The notes beneath the pieces are model-generated. The model saw nothing but the letters and a program-made list of their open reading frames with translations. It searched no databases and was not told the origin of the DNA. 47,705 bases of DNA, taken from assembly GCA_026991885.1 (NCBI GenBank), contig JALXAQ010000181.1, forward strand, positions 1 to 47,705. The letters are read 5' to 3'. The position numbers and the translations under genes are program-made. Shown here piece by piece: positions 25,901 to 34,459 of this stretch (within the stretch, counting starts at the first letter, position 1; every line of letters begins with the position of its first letter). This DNA is from Thiotrichaceae bacterium. Lineage in GTDB: Bacteria > Pseudomonadota > Gammaproteobacteria > Beggiatoales > Beggiatoaceae.

Positions 25901-26908
25901 GAAAGCGGCTATATGCAGAGTTATTTGGGGGCGGTATTAAAGGAAAAAGGCGACATTACTGATGCCAAACAGGCTTATGAAGCGGCTTTACCCATTATGC
26001 AAGAAATGGGAGAGACACAAACTGAAGCCGTCATACAAGATCAACTGGGCACATTGGAAATGTTACAAGGTAATCTGCCAAAAGCGGAACGATACCACCG
26101 CGATGCCTTGAAACGGATGCAAGCGTTAAACACACTCAAATTAGAAGCCCAATCATTGCATAACTTAGGAACGGTGTACGAAAAAGCCAAACATTGGAAA
26201 GCAGCCGCAGAAACTTATCAAAAAGCAGCCAAACTGTTTGAAGAGCAAGAAGACGCTGCCGGCGCCGCCCAAAATTGGGCACAATTCGCCCAAATGAGTC
26301 AAAAGGCGAATAATCTGACGGATACTGAAAAGGGTTATCGCAAAGCGATTGAAAAATACAAAGTGGTAGAAAATTGGTTCAAGCTATCAAGCGCCTATAG
26401 AAATCTCGCCGAATTGCTAGACAATCAACAACGCCTTGATGAAGCGCGAGAAGTGGCAGAAGCTGGATTAGCGATTGACAAAACCCTTGAGCCAAATGTG
26501 GCCGAAATTTGGAAAAGATACAAGCACTTGGCAAACATTGCCGAAAAACAACAGGATACCCTCCAAGCACAAAACTACCGCCGCTTAGCACGACAAGCTC
26601 AACTGCATAGTGCAGAGGGAGAAAATGAACTACGGCAACATCAAAAATTCGTTGATGCGGTGGTTGCGACGATTAACCAACCTGAACTTCGTGGACAACT
26701 AGAATCTATGTTGCAACAACGGGAGAAAAAGGGCTGGAGTAAGTTAGCTGCCACGATTCGTCGGATATTGGATGGAGAGAGAGATTGTGATAGTTTATGT
26801 GAAGACTTGGATTTGACGGATTCTGTAATCGTGAATAATATTCTGCAACAAATTGTACCAGCACCTCAAGAAAAACAAAATCCTTATCCTTCTCGCTTTT
26901 CTTGGTGA
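22913..26908 (+). CDS. CHAT - STAND ATPase - TPR giant protein
   Basis: A 1331-residue protein. N-terminal CHAT protease-like domain (about 100-330): LPWELM, then ILHFDGQC (H219-Q223) and LSGC with Cys270. Most CHAT proteases have HxxxHG at the first site, so the catalytic His appears to be Gln. Next a STAND-type ATPase: Walker A GFSGQGKT (417-424), Walker B LLIFDNVD (488-495), then an acidic low-complexity insert (about 500-600) and a NB-ARC-like region with IITRHP. TPR repeats run from about 915 to 1230, followed by a helical C-terminus. Start 22913 has AAGGA eight nt upstream; 22880 has none. The class senses a ligand by the repeats and then oligomerises; the trigger and target are unknown. 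Confidence 0.88.
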   Translation: MPLELNLHFPDPQHIIVSLISDNNHEETELLDFTYPLTDKDYQQIRWYLEKYATPYSTDIDFDTAGRIVKKLPNWGQALFNHAFSKRAALRLFKKFQSHKDLGRLLTISAQHPAILALPWELMQHKGGNFLICEVPRISIRRRQRADRKIFKINPKQQLHLLFVRPTNANTRANAEAVLNALKKRTFNRITIEFLRPATLKKLQARLENKELPQVDILHFDGQCQNEAAATKMDKAYLVFENNNAEKQLVPPALLAKQLKQIPLVILSGCQDVASRLSAMGTPFVFAMSASMLPSATQKFFETFYEGLAQGHRIGVALDAARLTLYQKTERREIQRNKERIKIHLHDWFLPAFYQRGQDIALLSKISPEEIQSLQINRFSLTNLPKPQAPGFFGRQRELSQIEHCLMRGKRRITLNGFSGQGKTCLAQEAGRWLHDTGLFKRVVFVDYANSQGLDPVSVAVSAIADVLQKNLLDADAVTEALRRVPTLLIFDNVDFLTPPQQNPPKTQAEEPLLFDDVDEKNATKKEPFAEDEPNPLLLDDEAESLRLDDEDNRIFSENAFSFEADNQTKPEKEENTFILNEEEKKTPENRIEDENTTTGEKLTAPLLLDAAKKWSEAGQSAVIIITRHPATHPAFLKNDRKHCQLTLDKLDEQEAIGYFEALMNLPPLPAYQLPKRAEVEQLCQKLNYHPLSLKVLAFQLKNNTINTLSERLDSLLRELPADMAQSEKSLLASLNLFLENLESQMQPYLLKLGIFQNGAFENVLQGIINIPQVLWQKLRQNLEASGFMQAENIEGVTVPYLKFHPAISPRLWSMLPSKEQQALKKRYCQGYYEFSSFLYDQDNKNPYQARAIEQREMSNLLQALHEALEKAEEWSPQFANKVKSFLVDFGLITDHNELMVVDTEKTSPTQTQDWFIARTEEAEQLYSTGDYQEAQTKFEEILAQLGETNKSDRCVALGWLGRCMAEQENLDEALDCFQQGVEELEEIESSPEIKQESGYMQSYLGAVLKEKGDITDAKQAYEAALPIMQEMGETQTEAVIQDQLGTLEMLQGNLPKAERYHRDALKRMQALNTLKLEAQSLHNLGTVYEKAKHWKAAAETYQKAAKLFEEQEDAAGAAQNWAQFAQMSQKANNLTDTEKGYRKAIEKYKVVENWFKLSSAYRNLAELLDNQQRLDEAREVAEAGLAIDKTLEPNVAEIWKRYKHLANIAEKQQDTLQAQNYRRLARQAQLHSAEGENELRQHQKFVDAVVATINQPELRGQLESMLQQREKKGWSKLAATIRRILDGERDCDSLCEDLDLTDSVIVNNILQQIVPAPQEKQNPYPSRFSW

Positions 26909-26936
26909 ACATCTTGGTAAACACGCGACGCCTAAA

Positions 26937-27015
26937 AGGGGCAACCATAAAGGATTGCCCCTACAGCAGACGTGATGGTGATGTTTTGTAGGGGCAATCC
27001 CTTGTGGTTGCCCTT
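26937..27015 (+). repeat. GGGCAACC hairpin element, full inverted pair
   Basis: GGGGCAACCATAAAGGATTG at the left and CAATCCCTTGTGGTTGCCCTT at the right (written here in parts) are inverted copies around about 38 nt. The stem would be about 27 bp. It lies between the CHAT gene and the HicB-like gene. Confidence 0.75.
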
Positions 27016-27048
27016 AACTGATAGCAAACACACAAAGGAGTCACAGCG

Positions 27049-27354
27049 ATGCACAAAAATACCTATCACGTCAAAGTGATTTGGGATAGCGAAGCCGAAG
27101 TATGGGTCGCTGAGAGCGAGGAGATTCATGGACTTATTACTGAGGCTGAAACTCAAGCGGAACTTGAGAGCAAGCTCCGCATCATGGTGCCGGAACTGCT
27201 CCTTGAAAATGGCCTAATAGACTATTGCATCAAGCAACCTAAAATCCCTGTCAGAATTCACGAAGAACGTGACTTCGATTTATATGTCCCTTGCACGGGG
27301 ATTAGAAAAAGCGTTTTGAGACTATTCAGCCATCAATCCATACAGCACATTTAA
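27049..27354 (+). CDS. HicB-like / DUF1902 protein
   Basis: A 101-residue protein. The N-terminal beta-alpha-beta fold (YHVKVIWDSEAEVWVAESEEIHGLITEAET and the helix AELESKLRIMVPELL) matches DUF1902/HicB-like antitoxins, with no DNA-binding helix-turn-helix visible. AAAGGAG is well placed before the ATG. There is no HicA toxin next to it, the neighbouring spaces being repeats. Probably an orphan antitoxin-like protein. Confidence 0.75.
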   Translation: MHKNTYHVKVIWDSEAEVWVAESEEIHGLITEAETQAELESKLRIMVPELLLENGLIDYCIKQPKIPVRIHEERDFDLYVPCTGIRKSVLRLFSHQSIQHI

Positions 27355-27356
27355 AA

Positions 27357-27475
27357 GTGCGTGGGACGCACCCTACACTTCAATGCCATCGCCGTTAAGG
27401 GCAACCAACTTCGTAGGTTGCCCTACAAAAAATCACGGTCCATGTAGGGTAGGGGCAATCCTTTATGGTTGCCCT
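27357..27475 (+). repeat. Cluster of GTAGGG and GGGCAACC hairpins
   Basis: Contains GTGCGTGGGACGCACCC, then TTAAGGGCAACC and, inverted 60 nt later, GGTTGCCCTTAA, with ATGTAGGGTAGGGGCAATCC between. Similar to the elements at 4502 and 26937, and the GTGCG/CGCAC part to the centre of the element at 19170. Confidence 0.65.
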
Positions 27476-27545
27476 TAAGTTAATGGCATTGACGTTCTGC
27501 CTGCCTCGACGCGTCGAATTTTAGCTGACAGTCAATCTAAGAGAA

Positions 27546-27833
27546 TTACCACCAACCATAATAGGGATAACCGCCCCAATAGGGATAACCACCATAATAG
27601 GGATAACCGCCCCAATAGGGATAACCACCATAATAGGGATAACCGCCCCAATAGGGATAACCGCCCCAATAGGGATAACCACCATAATAGGGATAACCCC
27701 AACCTCCGGGACCATCAAACCAATTCCAAGGCATCCAACTAGTAAAAAATGCTTGCGCGTTTTGTGTTGGTACAAATGTTGCGCTACCCACAACGAGCAA
27801 GGCTACAGCAAAGACATGCAATAGTTTTTTCAT
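27546..27833 (-). CDS. Sulfur globule-like secreted Gly/Tyr/Trp repeat protein
   Basis: A 95-residue protein with a clear signal peptide ending AQA (MKKLLHVFAVALLVVGSA..., cleavage near residue 28). After FFTSWMPWNWFDGPGGW comes an array of eight YPYY/YPYW units spaced by GG, ending GWW. Composition and layout match sulfur globule envelope proteins (SgpA-C) of purple and filamentous sulfur bacteria, which coat periplasmic sulfur inclusions. The DNA is an 18-nt tandem repeat. A strong AAGGAG lies seven nt before the ATG, suggesting high expression. Alternative: another Gly/Tyr-rich coat or pellicle protein. Confidence 0.75.
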   Translation of the reverse strand: MKKLLHVFAVALLVVGSATFVPTQNAQAFFTSWMPWNWFDGPGGWGYPYYGGYPYWGGYPYWGGYPYYGGYPYWGGYPYYGGYPYWGGYPYYGWW

Positions 27834-28198
27834 GACTTTCTCCTTATAAGAAAAAAAAAGTACAAGAAATTAAACTGACACATCCTACCAACTCACCTCA
27901 ATCACTTTATTACTTGTTTATTATTTGAGGATGTGTTTAAGCGTCAATCATTCTACGAAATACTTATAACAATAATCAAGTGCTTTCCATATTCCCTTGA
28001 AGAGCATGTTATAAAAAAGTTTTTTTATAACAACGACTTAAGTATTTTAGCCCGTAATAATATTTTAATATTCAAATATTACATTAATATATAAATATAT
28101 TTTTAAAATTATCGAAAGCCGCGTTATATCTTGTTTCCAACTCATAGCGATAAAATATGAAATTTAAAAATAAGGTATAATATAAATCATAGCTTTTT
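27834..28198. other. Long AT-rich upstream region of the globule-like gene
   Basis: About 365 nt without a gene. It must carry the promoter of the globule-like protein. ACACATCCT near 27878 and AGGATGTGT near 27926 form an inverted repeat in what would be the leader of that mRNA. Beyond it the region is nearly pure A/T. Confidence 0.45.
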
Positions 28199-28223
28199 GG
28201 AGTCGGCCAGATTTATCTTGGAC
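28199..28223 (-). repeat. Short palindrome overlapping a gene end
   Basis: GGAGTCGGCCAGATTTATCT then TGGAC. In the opposite sense it reads GTCCAAGATAAATCTGGCC and gives the last codons (TGT CCA AGA TAA) of the RpfE-type gene. Confidence 0.75.
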
Positions 28224-29220
28224 AATATTTTTGCCAATTCTGTCGTCGCCGCCACCAGTGACGCACACCAGTCATCATAAAAACATGCTCATCACCGGGA
28301 TATAAGGCAAGCATATCCACTTCGCGTTTTTTTAAAGCCTTGAATAAAGGCATAAACCAGATTTCTTCTAACTGATTTAACCACTCCCGTAACGAAACAC
28401 CTCGTGGTGCTGATAATGTGAGCAAATGTTCGCCGGGCGTGATCTGAGCTAACCACTCAGCCCCAGTCGCCAATACATTTGAATGAGGGCAATTGCTTAA
28501 ACGCGCTAAACCTTGCACTAAAGGCTCATCACTCCAAACCTGTGCCCAACGCGACTGTGACGCTGGCTCAGGTAGCTGCCCCAATCCCCAAAACCAAAGG
28601 CTATTAATGGGCAACTCACCATGCGCCTCTCTATTAATATTAACTTGACTTTGATGCAATAGCATTTGCACTTCATTCAGTCTCCGTCGCCACACCATTT
28701 TATCATCACCATCAGGCAAATAGCTTTGAATGTCTTTGCCAAGCACCTCCTCTACAGGGTAAGTTATCAACTTAGGCCATTCGGGCAAAGAAACATACCA
28801 GCGCGTGGGAACAGGCGCGGAAAATTGCAACCCCTCTGCTGCATAAAAGCGATTGATTTCATCAATTAAACGATTGGCATCGGCTGCTGTGACAGTGGCA
28901 TCAAATAAAAACACATGCTTACGATCAGCCCGTAAATAAACGGGATCAGCGCGTAACCAGATTTTATCACCACTATCATTAGCATCAACTAAGCGCGTCA
29001 AAGGAGCTATTGGCAACGGATTATTATTGAGCTGTGGTAAGCCAAACAAGGCAAATAGGCTAGACATCCAGGTTGGATACGCCCAGTCTTCTATATAGGC
29101 ACTGGATAATAATCTTTCTAAATAATATAGGCGCAGATCGGGGGTAATTTGGGGATGATCAATGAATAAGTCAGGGATTAAAATGTGTAAAACAGAGTTT
29201 TTACTTGATTGAGGAGACAT
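28213..29220 (-). CDS. RpfE-type / COG4255 protein
   Basis: A 335-residue cytoplasmic protein. WLRADPVYLRADRKHVFLFDA, PTRWYVSLPEWPKL, LNEVQMLLH, and NSLWFWGLGQLPEP are the conserved blocks of COG4255, annotated as regulatory protein RpfE type or as related to cofactor-independent phosphoglycerate mutase. The biochemical role is unknown. ATG at 29220 has AAGGA seven nt upstream; a frame to 29262 is less likely. The C-terminus CPR-stop is made by a short palindrome, so the native end may have been changed. Confidence 0.7.
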   Translation of the reverse strand: MSPQSSKNSVLHILIPDLFIDHPQITPDLRLYYLERLLSSAYIEDWAYPTWMSSLFALFGLPQLNNNPLPIAPLTRLVDANDSGDKIWLRADPVYLRADRKHVFLFDATVTAADANRLIDEINRFYAAEGLQFSAPVPTRWYVSLPEWPKLITYPVEEVLGKDIQSYLPDGDDKMVWRRRLNEVQMLLHQSQVNINREAHGELPINSLWFWGLGQLPEPASQSRWAQVWSDEPLVQGLARLSNCPHSNVLATGAEWLAQITPGEHLLTLSAPRGVSLREWLNQLEEIWFMPLFKALKKREVDMLALYPGDEHVFMMTGVRHWWRRRQNWQKYCPR

Positions 29221-29254
29221 GAAAATGTCCTTCTTGAACTTGATTGATAAACAG

Positions 29255-29278
29255 GAGTGCAAGGCGTACCTTGCACTT
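29255..29278 (+). repeat. GTGCAAGG-CGT-ACCTTGCAC palindrome
   Basis: GGA then GTGCAAGGCGTACCTTGCAC, between dcd and the RpfE-type gene. A related but longer-looped copy is at 35995. It could act as a hairpin in the polycistronic mRNA. Confidence 0.65.
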
Positions 29279-29283
29279 AATTT

Positions 29284-29850
29284 TCACGCTTTCGGCAACG
29301 TCACCCCAGTTTGTCCCTGATATTTTCCACCGCGATCTTTATAAGAAATTTCACAAACCTCATCAGCCCCCAAAAACAAAACTTGGGCAACGCCCTCATT
29401 AGCATAAATTTTGGCTGGTAGGGGGGTTGTATTGGAAAATTCTAGGGTAATATGCCCTTGCCACTCCGGTTCAAGCGGCGTCACATTGACAACAATGCCC
29501 ATCCTTGCGTAGGTACTTTTACCAGACACAATCGCCAAAATATCGCGTGGAATACGAAAATATTCAACAGTACGCGCCAAAGCAAAAGAATTAGGCGGGA
29601 TAATGCAAACATCAGACACCACATCTACAAAACTGTCTGCATCAAAACTTTTGGGATCAACAATCGTAGAATTAAGATTAGTAAACAACTTAAATTCATT
29701 AGCACAGCGGACATCATAACCATAACTTGAGGTGCCATAAGAAATCACCCGTCCGGTTGCGTTTTCCTTAACTTGCTGTGGCTCAAAGGGCTCAATCAAA
29801 CCTTGGGATTCCGCCAGACGGCGGATCCATTTGTCAGACTTTATACTCAA
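29284..29850 (-). CDS. dcd: dCTP deaminase
   Basis: A 188-residue enzyme, the usual length, deaminating dCTP to dUTP for dTMP synthesis. [13 protein letters not shown] at the start, [10 protein letters not shown] in the active site, [33 protein letters not shown] and [11 protein letters not shown] at the end are diagnostic. The start codon is TTG, overlapping the apbC stop in TTGA, so the genes are translationally coupled. The apbC-dcd order is common in gammaproteobacteria. Confidence 0.96.
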   Translation of the reverse strand: MSIKSDKWIRRLAESQGLIEPFEPQQVKENATGRVISYGTSSYGYDVRCANEFKLFTNLNSTIVDPKSFDADSFVDVVSDVCIIPPNSFALARTVEYFRIPRDILAIVSGKSTYARMGIVVNVTPLEPEWQGHITLEFSNTTPLPAKIYANEGVAQVLFLGADEVCEISYKDRGGKYQGQTGVTLPKA

Positions 29851-30932
29851 TTATTCATCACCTTAATACTCGGAAACTTAGTCGTATAATCCTTTGCCTG
29901 TAAGGACAATTTAGCCGCGACACGGCGAGCAATTTCCCGATAGATTTGTGCGATACGCCCATCAGGCTCAGCCACCACACAAGGATGACCTTCATCGGTA
30001 TTTTTACGAATACTCATATCTAAAGGCAAGGCACCGAGAAAATCGACTTCCGACTCCTCCGCCATGCGTAATCCGCCCCCTTGTCCAAAAATAGGCTCTT
30101 CGTGACCGCACTTACTACAAATATGAATACTCATATTCTCTATAACACCCAGGATCGGTACATTGACTTTTTCAAACATTTTTAAGCCCTTACGTGCATC
30201 CAACAGGGCAATGTCTTGAGGCGTAGTAATGATCACAGCACCGCTGACGGGGATTTTTTGGGCTAAAGTCAATTGAGTATCGCCAGTGCCGGGGGGCAGA
30301 TCGACAATCAGATAATCCAGATTATCCCAGCGCGTATCTTTCAACAACTGCTCTAAAGCTTGTGTTACCATTGGACCACGCCAAATCATCGGTGTTTCTT
30401 CTTCTATTAAAAAGCCGATGGACATAGCCTGTATATCATAATTTCTGATTGGCTCAAGAGAATTGCCATCTTTGGATTCCGGTTGTTTATTAACGCCGAG
30501 CATACGAGGTTGACTGGGACCATAAATGTCCGCATCGAGTATTCCAACATTAGCACCTTCGGCAGAGAGGGCTAAAGCCAGATTGACAGCCGTGGTCGAC
30601 TTACCAACACCCCCTTTACCAGAGGCAACAGCAATGATGTTTTTAACCCCTTTAATCGGATTAACACCTTTTTGTGCGGCATGAGCGACAATTTTAGGGG
30701 TGATATTAATATTAACCGTCTCCACGCCATCTAATGCCCCAAGCTTGGCTTTGAGTTGAGACGTGAGAGTCTCATTATAGCCCTTGGTTGGATAACCAAA
30801 AGTCAGATCAATTGTGACTGTTTTATCATCAATCTGAATATTTTTGACAACTTTGGCAGATAGTAAGTCTTTTTGTAAATAGGGATCTATATACTCTTTG
30901 AGGGCCGATTCAATCTGGGGCTGTTCAACCAT
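29847..30932 (-). CDS. apbC: Mrp/ApbC iron-sulfur cluster carrier ATPase
   Basis: A 361-residue P-loop protein. DUF59-like N-terminus (about 1-85), deviant Walker [16 protein letters not shown], switch and [11 protein letters not shown], and the C-terminal [12 protein letters not shown] with the cluster-binding CxxC. It loads [4Fe-4S] clusters on apoproteins. The ATG at 30932 follows AAAGGAG. It is the first gene of the apbC-dcd pair. Confidence 0.95.
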   Translation of the reverse strand: MVEQPQIESALKEYIDPYLQKDLLSAKVVKNIQIDDKTVTIDLTFGYPTKGYNETLTSQLKAKLGALDGVETVNINITPKIVAHAAQKGVNPIKGVKNIIAVASGKGGVGKSTTAVNLALALSAEGANVGILDADIYGPSQPRMLGVNKQPESKDGNSLEPIRNYDIQAMSIGFLIEEETPMIWRGPMVTQALEQLLKDTRWDNLDYLIVDLPPGTGDTQLTLAQKIPVSGAVIITTPQDIALLDARKGLKMFEKVNVPILGVIENMSIHICSKCGHEEPIFGQGGGLRMAEESEVDFLGALPLDMSIRKNTDEGHPCVVAEPDGRIAQIYREIARRVAAKLSLQAKDYTTKFPSIKVMNN

Positions 30933-31007
30933 TATATTATCTCCTTTGACAATTAAAGTCTCTCTAACGAGATGTGCTATAAGTAGATAGGGGCGCGTCT
31001 ATAGAAA

Positions 31008-31439
31008 TCAATGAATAGGCACTTGATCCTCCATCAAATAAATCGCTAGTTTCACAAAATCACCCTCAGTCAAAATACCGACCAATTGTGAGCCACTAAA
31101 AATCGGCAAACAGCCATGTTTTTGTTTTAACATAGATTGCGCCGCTTCAAGTAAAGTGGCCTCTGTCGGTGCCACGAGAACATCAGTCACCATCACTTCA
31201 CTAATTGGAATGCCGGCTTCAAGTTCTTCACGCTCTGCCCTATCAATCTCAGCTAAGGCTGAGACAGAGATCGTCAATAGATCACGCTTAGTTAATAAAC
31301 CTACAAAATTGCCCTGTTCATTAACGACAGGAATATGCCGTATCTGTTTTGATAACATTAATTGACGTGCTTGATGTATCGTATCACTGGGTTTGAGCGT
31401 GTATAATTCATGGCTCATCAAATCTTTGACTGTTGTCAT
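31008..31439 (-). CDS. CBS-domain pair protein
   Basis: A 143-residue protein made of two CBS motifs: MTTVKDLMSHELYTLKPSDT..., RHIPVVNEQGNFVGLLTKRDLL, and VTDVLVAPTEATLL..., GCLPIFSGSQLVGILTEGDFV (parts given). The ATG at 31439 has GAGGTGA upstream and is preferred to 31457. It is divergent from the methyltransferase-like gene at 31515. It differs from the CBS protein at 20336 in loop lengths. Confidence 0.87.
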   Translation of the reverse strand: MTTVKDLMSHELYTLKPSDTIHQARQLMLSKQIRHIPVVNEQGNFVGLLTKRDLLTISVSALAEIDRAEREELEAGIPISEVMVTDVLVAPTEATLLEAAQSMLKQKHGCLPIFSGSQLVGILTEGDFVKLAIYLMEDQVPIH

Positions 31440-31514
31440 TATCAACTCACCTCTCATTTATCACCTGCGGAGTTTTGGCAACCGTGCAGGTATGGGTATA
31501 TACTACTGATTACA

Positions 31515-32849
31515 ATGAATACTATTGGCAATATTGCACAAACACTTTGGGCACCAGCTACGCACTTACATACTGAGGGCCTATCTTATCATGCTTATCT
31601 AACCGAGTTGACTTGGTTGCTGTTATTAAAAATAGCCCCCACGATAGGCAACAGTGTGCCAGTTCACCTCAGTTGGAAAACCTTGCTCCACAAACCAGAT
31701 ACAAAAAAATATAAGTATTATCAATATGTTCTAAATAAAATGGGAGAGGTCAGTGACCCCCATATTGCTGGGATATATGCCCACGCTCGCTCATCTTTTA
31801 AAAATTCTGAACAATTGACACAAGTGATTAGCAGACTTGCTGCTATTGATAATGTACCAACCGAAAATTTAGGAGAAATTTACGAAACGCTATTAGACAT
31901 GTGTGCTTATCAGAATTCAAACCGTTTGCACATTGCGCCGCGTTCATTAGTTGATCTCATGGTCATTTTAATCCAACCGCAACCGAATGAATTGATTCAA
32001 GATCCGCTGGCAGGCACCGCCAGTTTTGTGGTTGCAGCCGACGAATATATTAAAGTCCTGAATGATGAATTACCAAAGACAAAAATCACAAAAATGACAA
32101 ACAGACAACATTTTATTGCGATAGAACCGGACTTAACGCGGCAACGTTTAGCATTGATGAATTGTTTATTACATGAGATCGATCATCCCCAACATGTACC
32201 TGTGCGCTGGGGAGATAGTTTATTATCAAACTTAGCAGTGTGGCCACCTGCCGATGTGATATTGAGTATGCTCGTTTTCGCCAGTGATCCAACTGATGAA
32301 TTGAGTAAATATGATACCACTCTCGCTTTGTTACAACACATTACCCAAATACTGAAACCGGGCGGACGAGCGGCGGTTGTATTACCAGATAAAATATTGA
32401 AGGCGGGGGGACCAGCACAAGAAGTACGCCGCGAATTGCTTGATACCTGCGTACTGCATACCGTGCTACGCTTACCGCAGGGTATTTTTTACCCACACAC
32501 AGTATCGGCACATATACTTTTTTTCAGAAAAGGCAAAACCGCTTCAGAGAAGACAGAAACTGTTTGGTTTTATGATTTACGAACTCACGGTCCTATTTTT
32601 GGACAATATCTACATTTAACGCGAGAACATCTGATGTCATTTGAAAAAACTTATGGTGATGATCCCTTAGGACAGAACCCTCGCACTGAGGGGGAAAATT
32701 GGCGTTGTTTTAGTCGTGAAAGTTTGGCAGAACAGGGAGATAGATTGGATAACTTAGAGGATGAGGATATGCTTACTGAGGAAATTTGGGAGGTTTTAGA
32801 GGAGACGAGGGCAGATTTAGAAACATTGAAGGATATTTTAGGTAAGTAA
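31515..32849 (+). CDS. HsdM-like N6-adenine methyltransferase lacking motif IV
   Basis: A 444-residue protein that follows type I modification subunits along most of its length: LGEIYETLLDMCA, motif I DPLAGTASFV (163-172, for DPxxGTGGF), ITQILKPGGRAAVVLPDKIL, LHTVLRLPQGIFYPH and HILFF. The catalytic NPPF is replaced by SMLVF (251-255). The ORF is intact and its codons unremarkable. No HsdS or HsdR is in the window. It may be a catalytically dead DNA-binding or scaffold protein. No good ribosome site is seen; a longer frame from 31410 overlaps the divergent CBS gene. Confidence 0.7.
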   Translation: MNTIGNIAQTLWAPATHLHTEGLSYHAYLTELTWLLLLKIAPTIGNSVPVHLSWKTLLHKPDTKKYKYYQYVLNKMGEVSDPHIAGIYAHARSSFKNSEQLTQVISRLAAIDNVPTENLGEIYETLLDMCAYQNSNRLHIAPRSLVDLMVILIQPQPNELIQDPLAGTASFVVAADEYIKVLNDELPKTKITKMTNRQHFIAIEPDLTRQRLALMNCLLHEIDHPQHVPVRWGDSLLSNLAVWPPADVILSMLVFASDPTDELSKYDTTLALLQHITQILKPGGRAAVVLPDKILKAGGPAQEVRRELLDTCVLHTVLRLPQGIFYPHTVSAHILFFRKGKTASEKTETVWFYDLRTHGPIFGQYLHLTREHLMSFEKTYGDDPLGQNPRTEGENWRCFSRESLAEQGDRLDNLEDEDMLTEEIWEVLEETRADLETLKDILGK

Positions 32850-32960
32850 AAGCGAAATGCGATGTCTGAATCAGAATGGTCAGAATATAATAAATACTTA
32901 ATTATTTTATGTTTTATTCTGTTAATTCTCAAATTATGAAAATTCTGATTCAGACAAAAA

Positions 32961-33496
32961 ATAGGAGAACCGCTGTATTCAAGATGTTGCAGAGAAGTAT
33001 CAAAGCTGGCTGCCTAAAGAGGTTCATATTGAACCCGAAGATCCCATTGATTCCTTGTATTCTCTTTTAAGCGTGGTACGACAAACCCCTTACCGCTTGT
33101 ATTTATTAATTGATGAATACGACAACTTTGCCAATGAAGTCATGATGGGAAGTGGCGAAATCAATCCTAAGCGTTATAAAGCACTATTATCGGCTGAAAG
33201 TTCGCTCAAAACGCTTTTCAAAGCGGTCAAATCAACATTTATCTTGAACCCGAATTTAACGATTTGTGTGGCTTTCGAGAATCCGAACTCTTCGAGGTCT
33301 TTCAGGCACTGAATGAGACACCGCCTTTGACTCTCCCAGAATTAGCGAATCGCTTTGGAGTCGATGATATGTTCAATTGCTCGACTATCAAACTCGCTTG
33401 CAATCAAAATATGGTGAGGTGTTGCGATTGCAATTGATTAGCGTGGTGGCGGTGGGGTTTGAGCGGGTGGTGTGGGAAACGGTTGAAAATAAATAG
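32961..33496 (+). pseudogene. Broken AAA-ATPase-like/PD-(D/E)XK gene
   Basis: Fragments in different frames: CIQDVAEKYQSWLPKEV ... YLLIDEYDNFANEV (Walker B of the AAA-ATPase-like DUF1703 family) from 32968 to about 33238; then EPEFNDLCGFRESELFEVFQ in another frame; then YVQLLDYQTRLQSKYGEV and VAVGFERVVWETVENK ending with TAG at 33494-33496. The Walker A end is missing and the middle is shortened. It is a decayed ATPase with a nuclease-like C-terminus. Confidence 0.75.
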
Positions 33497-33552
33497 TTTG
33501 GATACCAGAGCGACGGGGTTTTGCCAACCCCGCAGGTTTTTCTTATTTAAAA

Positions 33553-34371
33553 TTAAGAAGACACCGCTAACCCTACATAGCGCAACCAATCCTTATTAGC
33601 ATCACCAAACACCAAAAAATACGGATTGAGAAGAGACTCTTTAGCATTATAGCGCAGCCTTTGCAACTGCATATCCGTCAAATAACCACCCGCCTGTTCA
33701 ACCACACATTGCGCCGCTGCCGTATCCCATTCAGAAGTTGGACCAAAGCGAGGATAAACATCCACCTCACCTTCTGCCACTAAACACATTTTTAATGAAC
33801 TACCAAAACTCACCAACTTCACCTCAGTTTCCAGTCCCTCCACAAATTTTTGCAAATATTCACCACCATGTGAACGACTGCCCGCCACCGTCAAGCAATC
33901 TTTCGGACAAGATCGTACCCTGATAGGTGTCGGCGATTGTCCGGGTAAACCCTTAAATGCGCCCGCTCCCACAGCCGCAAAATAGAGCACACCCGTCACG
34001 GGTACATAGACCACCCCAAGAATGGGCTTTTGATCATCAATCAGCGCAATATTAACCGTAAATTCACCATTGCGTTTAACAAATTCACGAGTACCATCCA
34101 GCGGATCCACTAGCCAATAACGTTGCCAATTCGCACGTTCAGAATAGGGAATAGTGGCAGATTCTTCAGATAATATCGGCCAATCGGGTGTTATTTTTTC
34201 TAAACCGCTCACGATAGTTTCATGTGCTGCCATATCAGCCTGAGTTAAAGGCGATTTATCCTCTTTTTGTATCACCTCAAAATCAGTCGCATACACCTCC
34301 ATGATGCCCTCTCCCGCTGCTTGTGCGATTTGGTTAACGGCATCTAATAGCTCTTTAATCTCACTTGACAT
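33553..34371 (-). CDS. cysQ: 3'(2'),5'-bisphosphate nucleotidase CysQ
   Basis: A 272-residue inositol-monophosphatase-type enzyme that removes the 3'-phosphate of PAP and PAPS. Metal ligands: ILSEE and WLVDPLDGTREFVKRNGEFTVNIALI (D-P-L-D-G-T). The C-terminal WDTAAAQCVVEQAGG is typical. Complete. It clears the by-product of sulfate assimilation. Confidence 0.94.
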   Translation of the reverse strand: MSSEIKELLDAVNQIAQAAGEGIMEVYATDFEVIQKEDKSPLTQADMAAHETIVSGLEKITPDWPILSEESATIPYSERANWQRYWLVDPLDGTREFVKRNGEFTVNIALIDDQKPILGVVYVPVTGVLYFAAVGAGAFKGLPGQSPTPIRVRSCPKDCLTVAGSRSHGGEYLQKFVEGLETEVKLVSFGSSLKMCLVAEGEVDVYPRFGPTSEWDTAAAQCVVEQAGGYLTDMQLQRLRYNAKESLLNPYFLVFGDANKDWLRYVGLAVSS

Positions 34372-34403
34372 TTTACTTTATCCAGTTAAAACACTAATAT
34401 TTA

Positions 34404-34426
34404 GGAGTCCAAAATTTATTTTGGAC
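34404..34426 (-). repeat. Short palindrome, all-A/T variant
   Basis: GGA then GTCCAAAATTTATTTTGGAC. The stem AAAAT/ATTTT pairs exactly although four bases differ from the canonical copy. Between the divergent starts of cysQ and purH. Confidence 0.8.
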
Positions 34427-34459
34427 GTGGCACAAACAAACTAACCAAAGGAAAATAAC

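Noticed and set aside
27546..27700. Possible CRISPR array
   Set aside because: Units are contiguous 18-nt repeats with no spacers and encode protein.
27521..27793. An open frame with many PIGAVIPIMVVI repeats opposite the sulfur globule-like gene
   Set aside because: It is the other-frame reading of the same 18-nt tandem DNA; it lacks a ribosome site, while the GYPYW frame has a signal peptide and a strong one.
31410..31514. Earlier start for the methyltransferase-like gene
   Set aside because: It would overlap the divergent CBS gene start and its residues show no family similarity.
32265..32279. Sequencing frameshift explaining loss of NPPF
   Set aside because: Frame and similarity continue on both sides of SMLVF without a shift, so it is a substitution pattern rather than a base error, though this could not be checked with reads.
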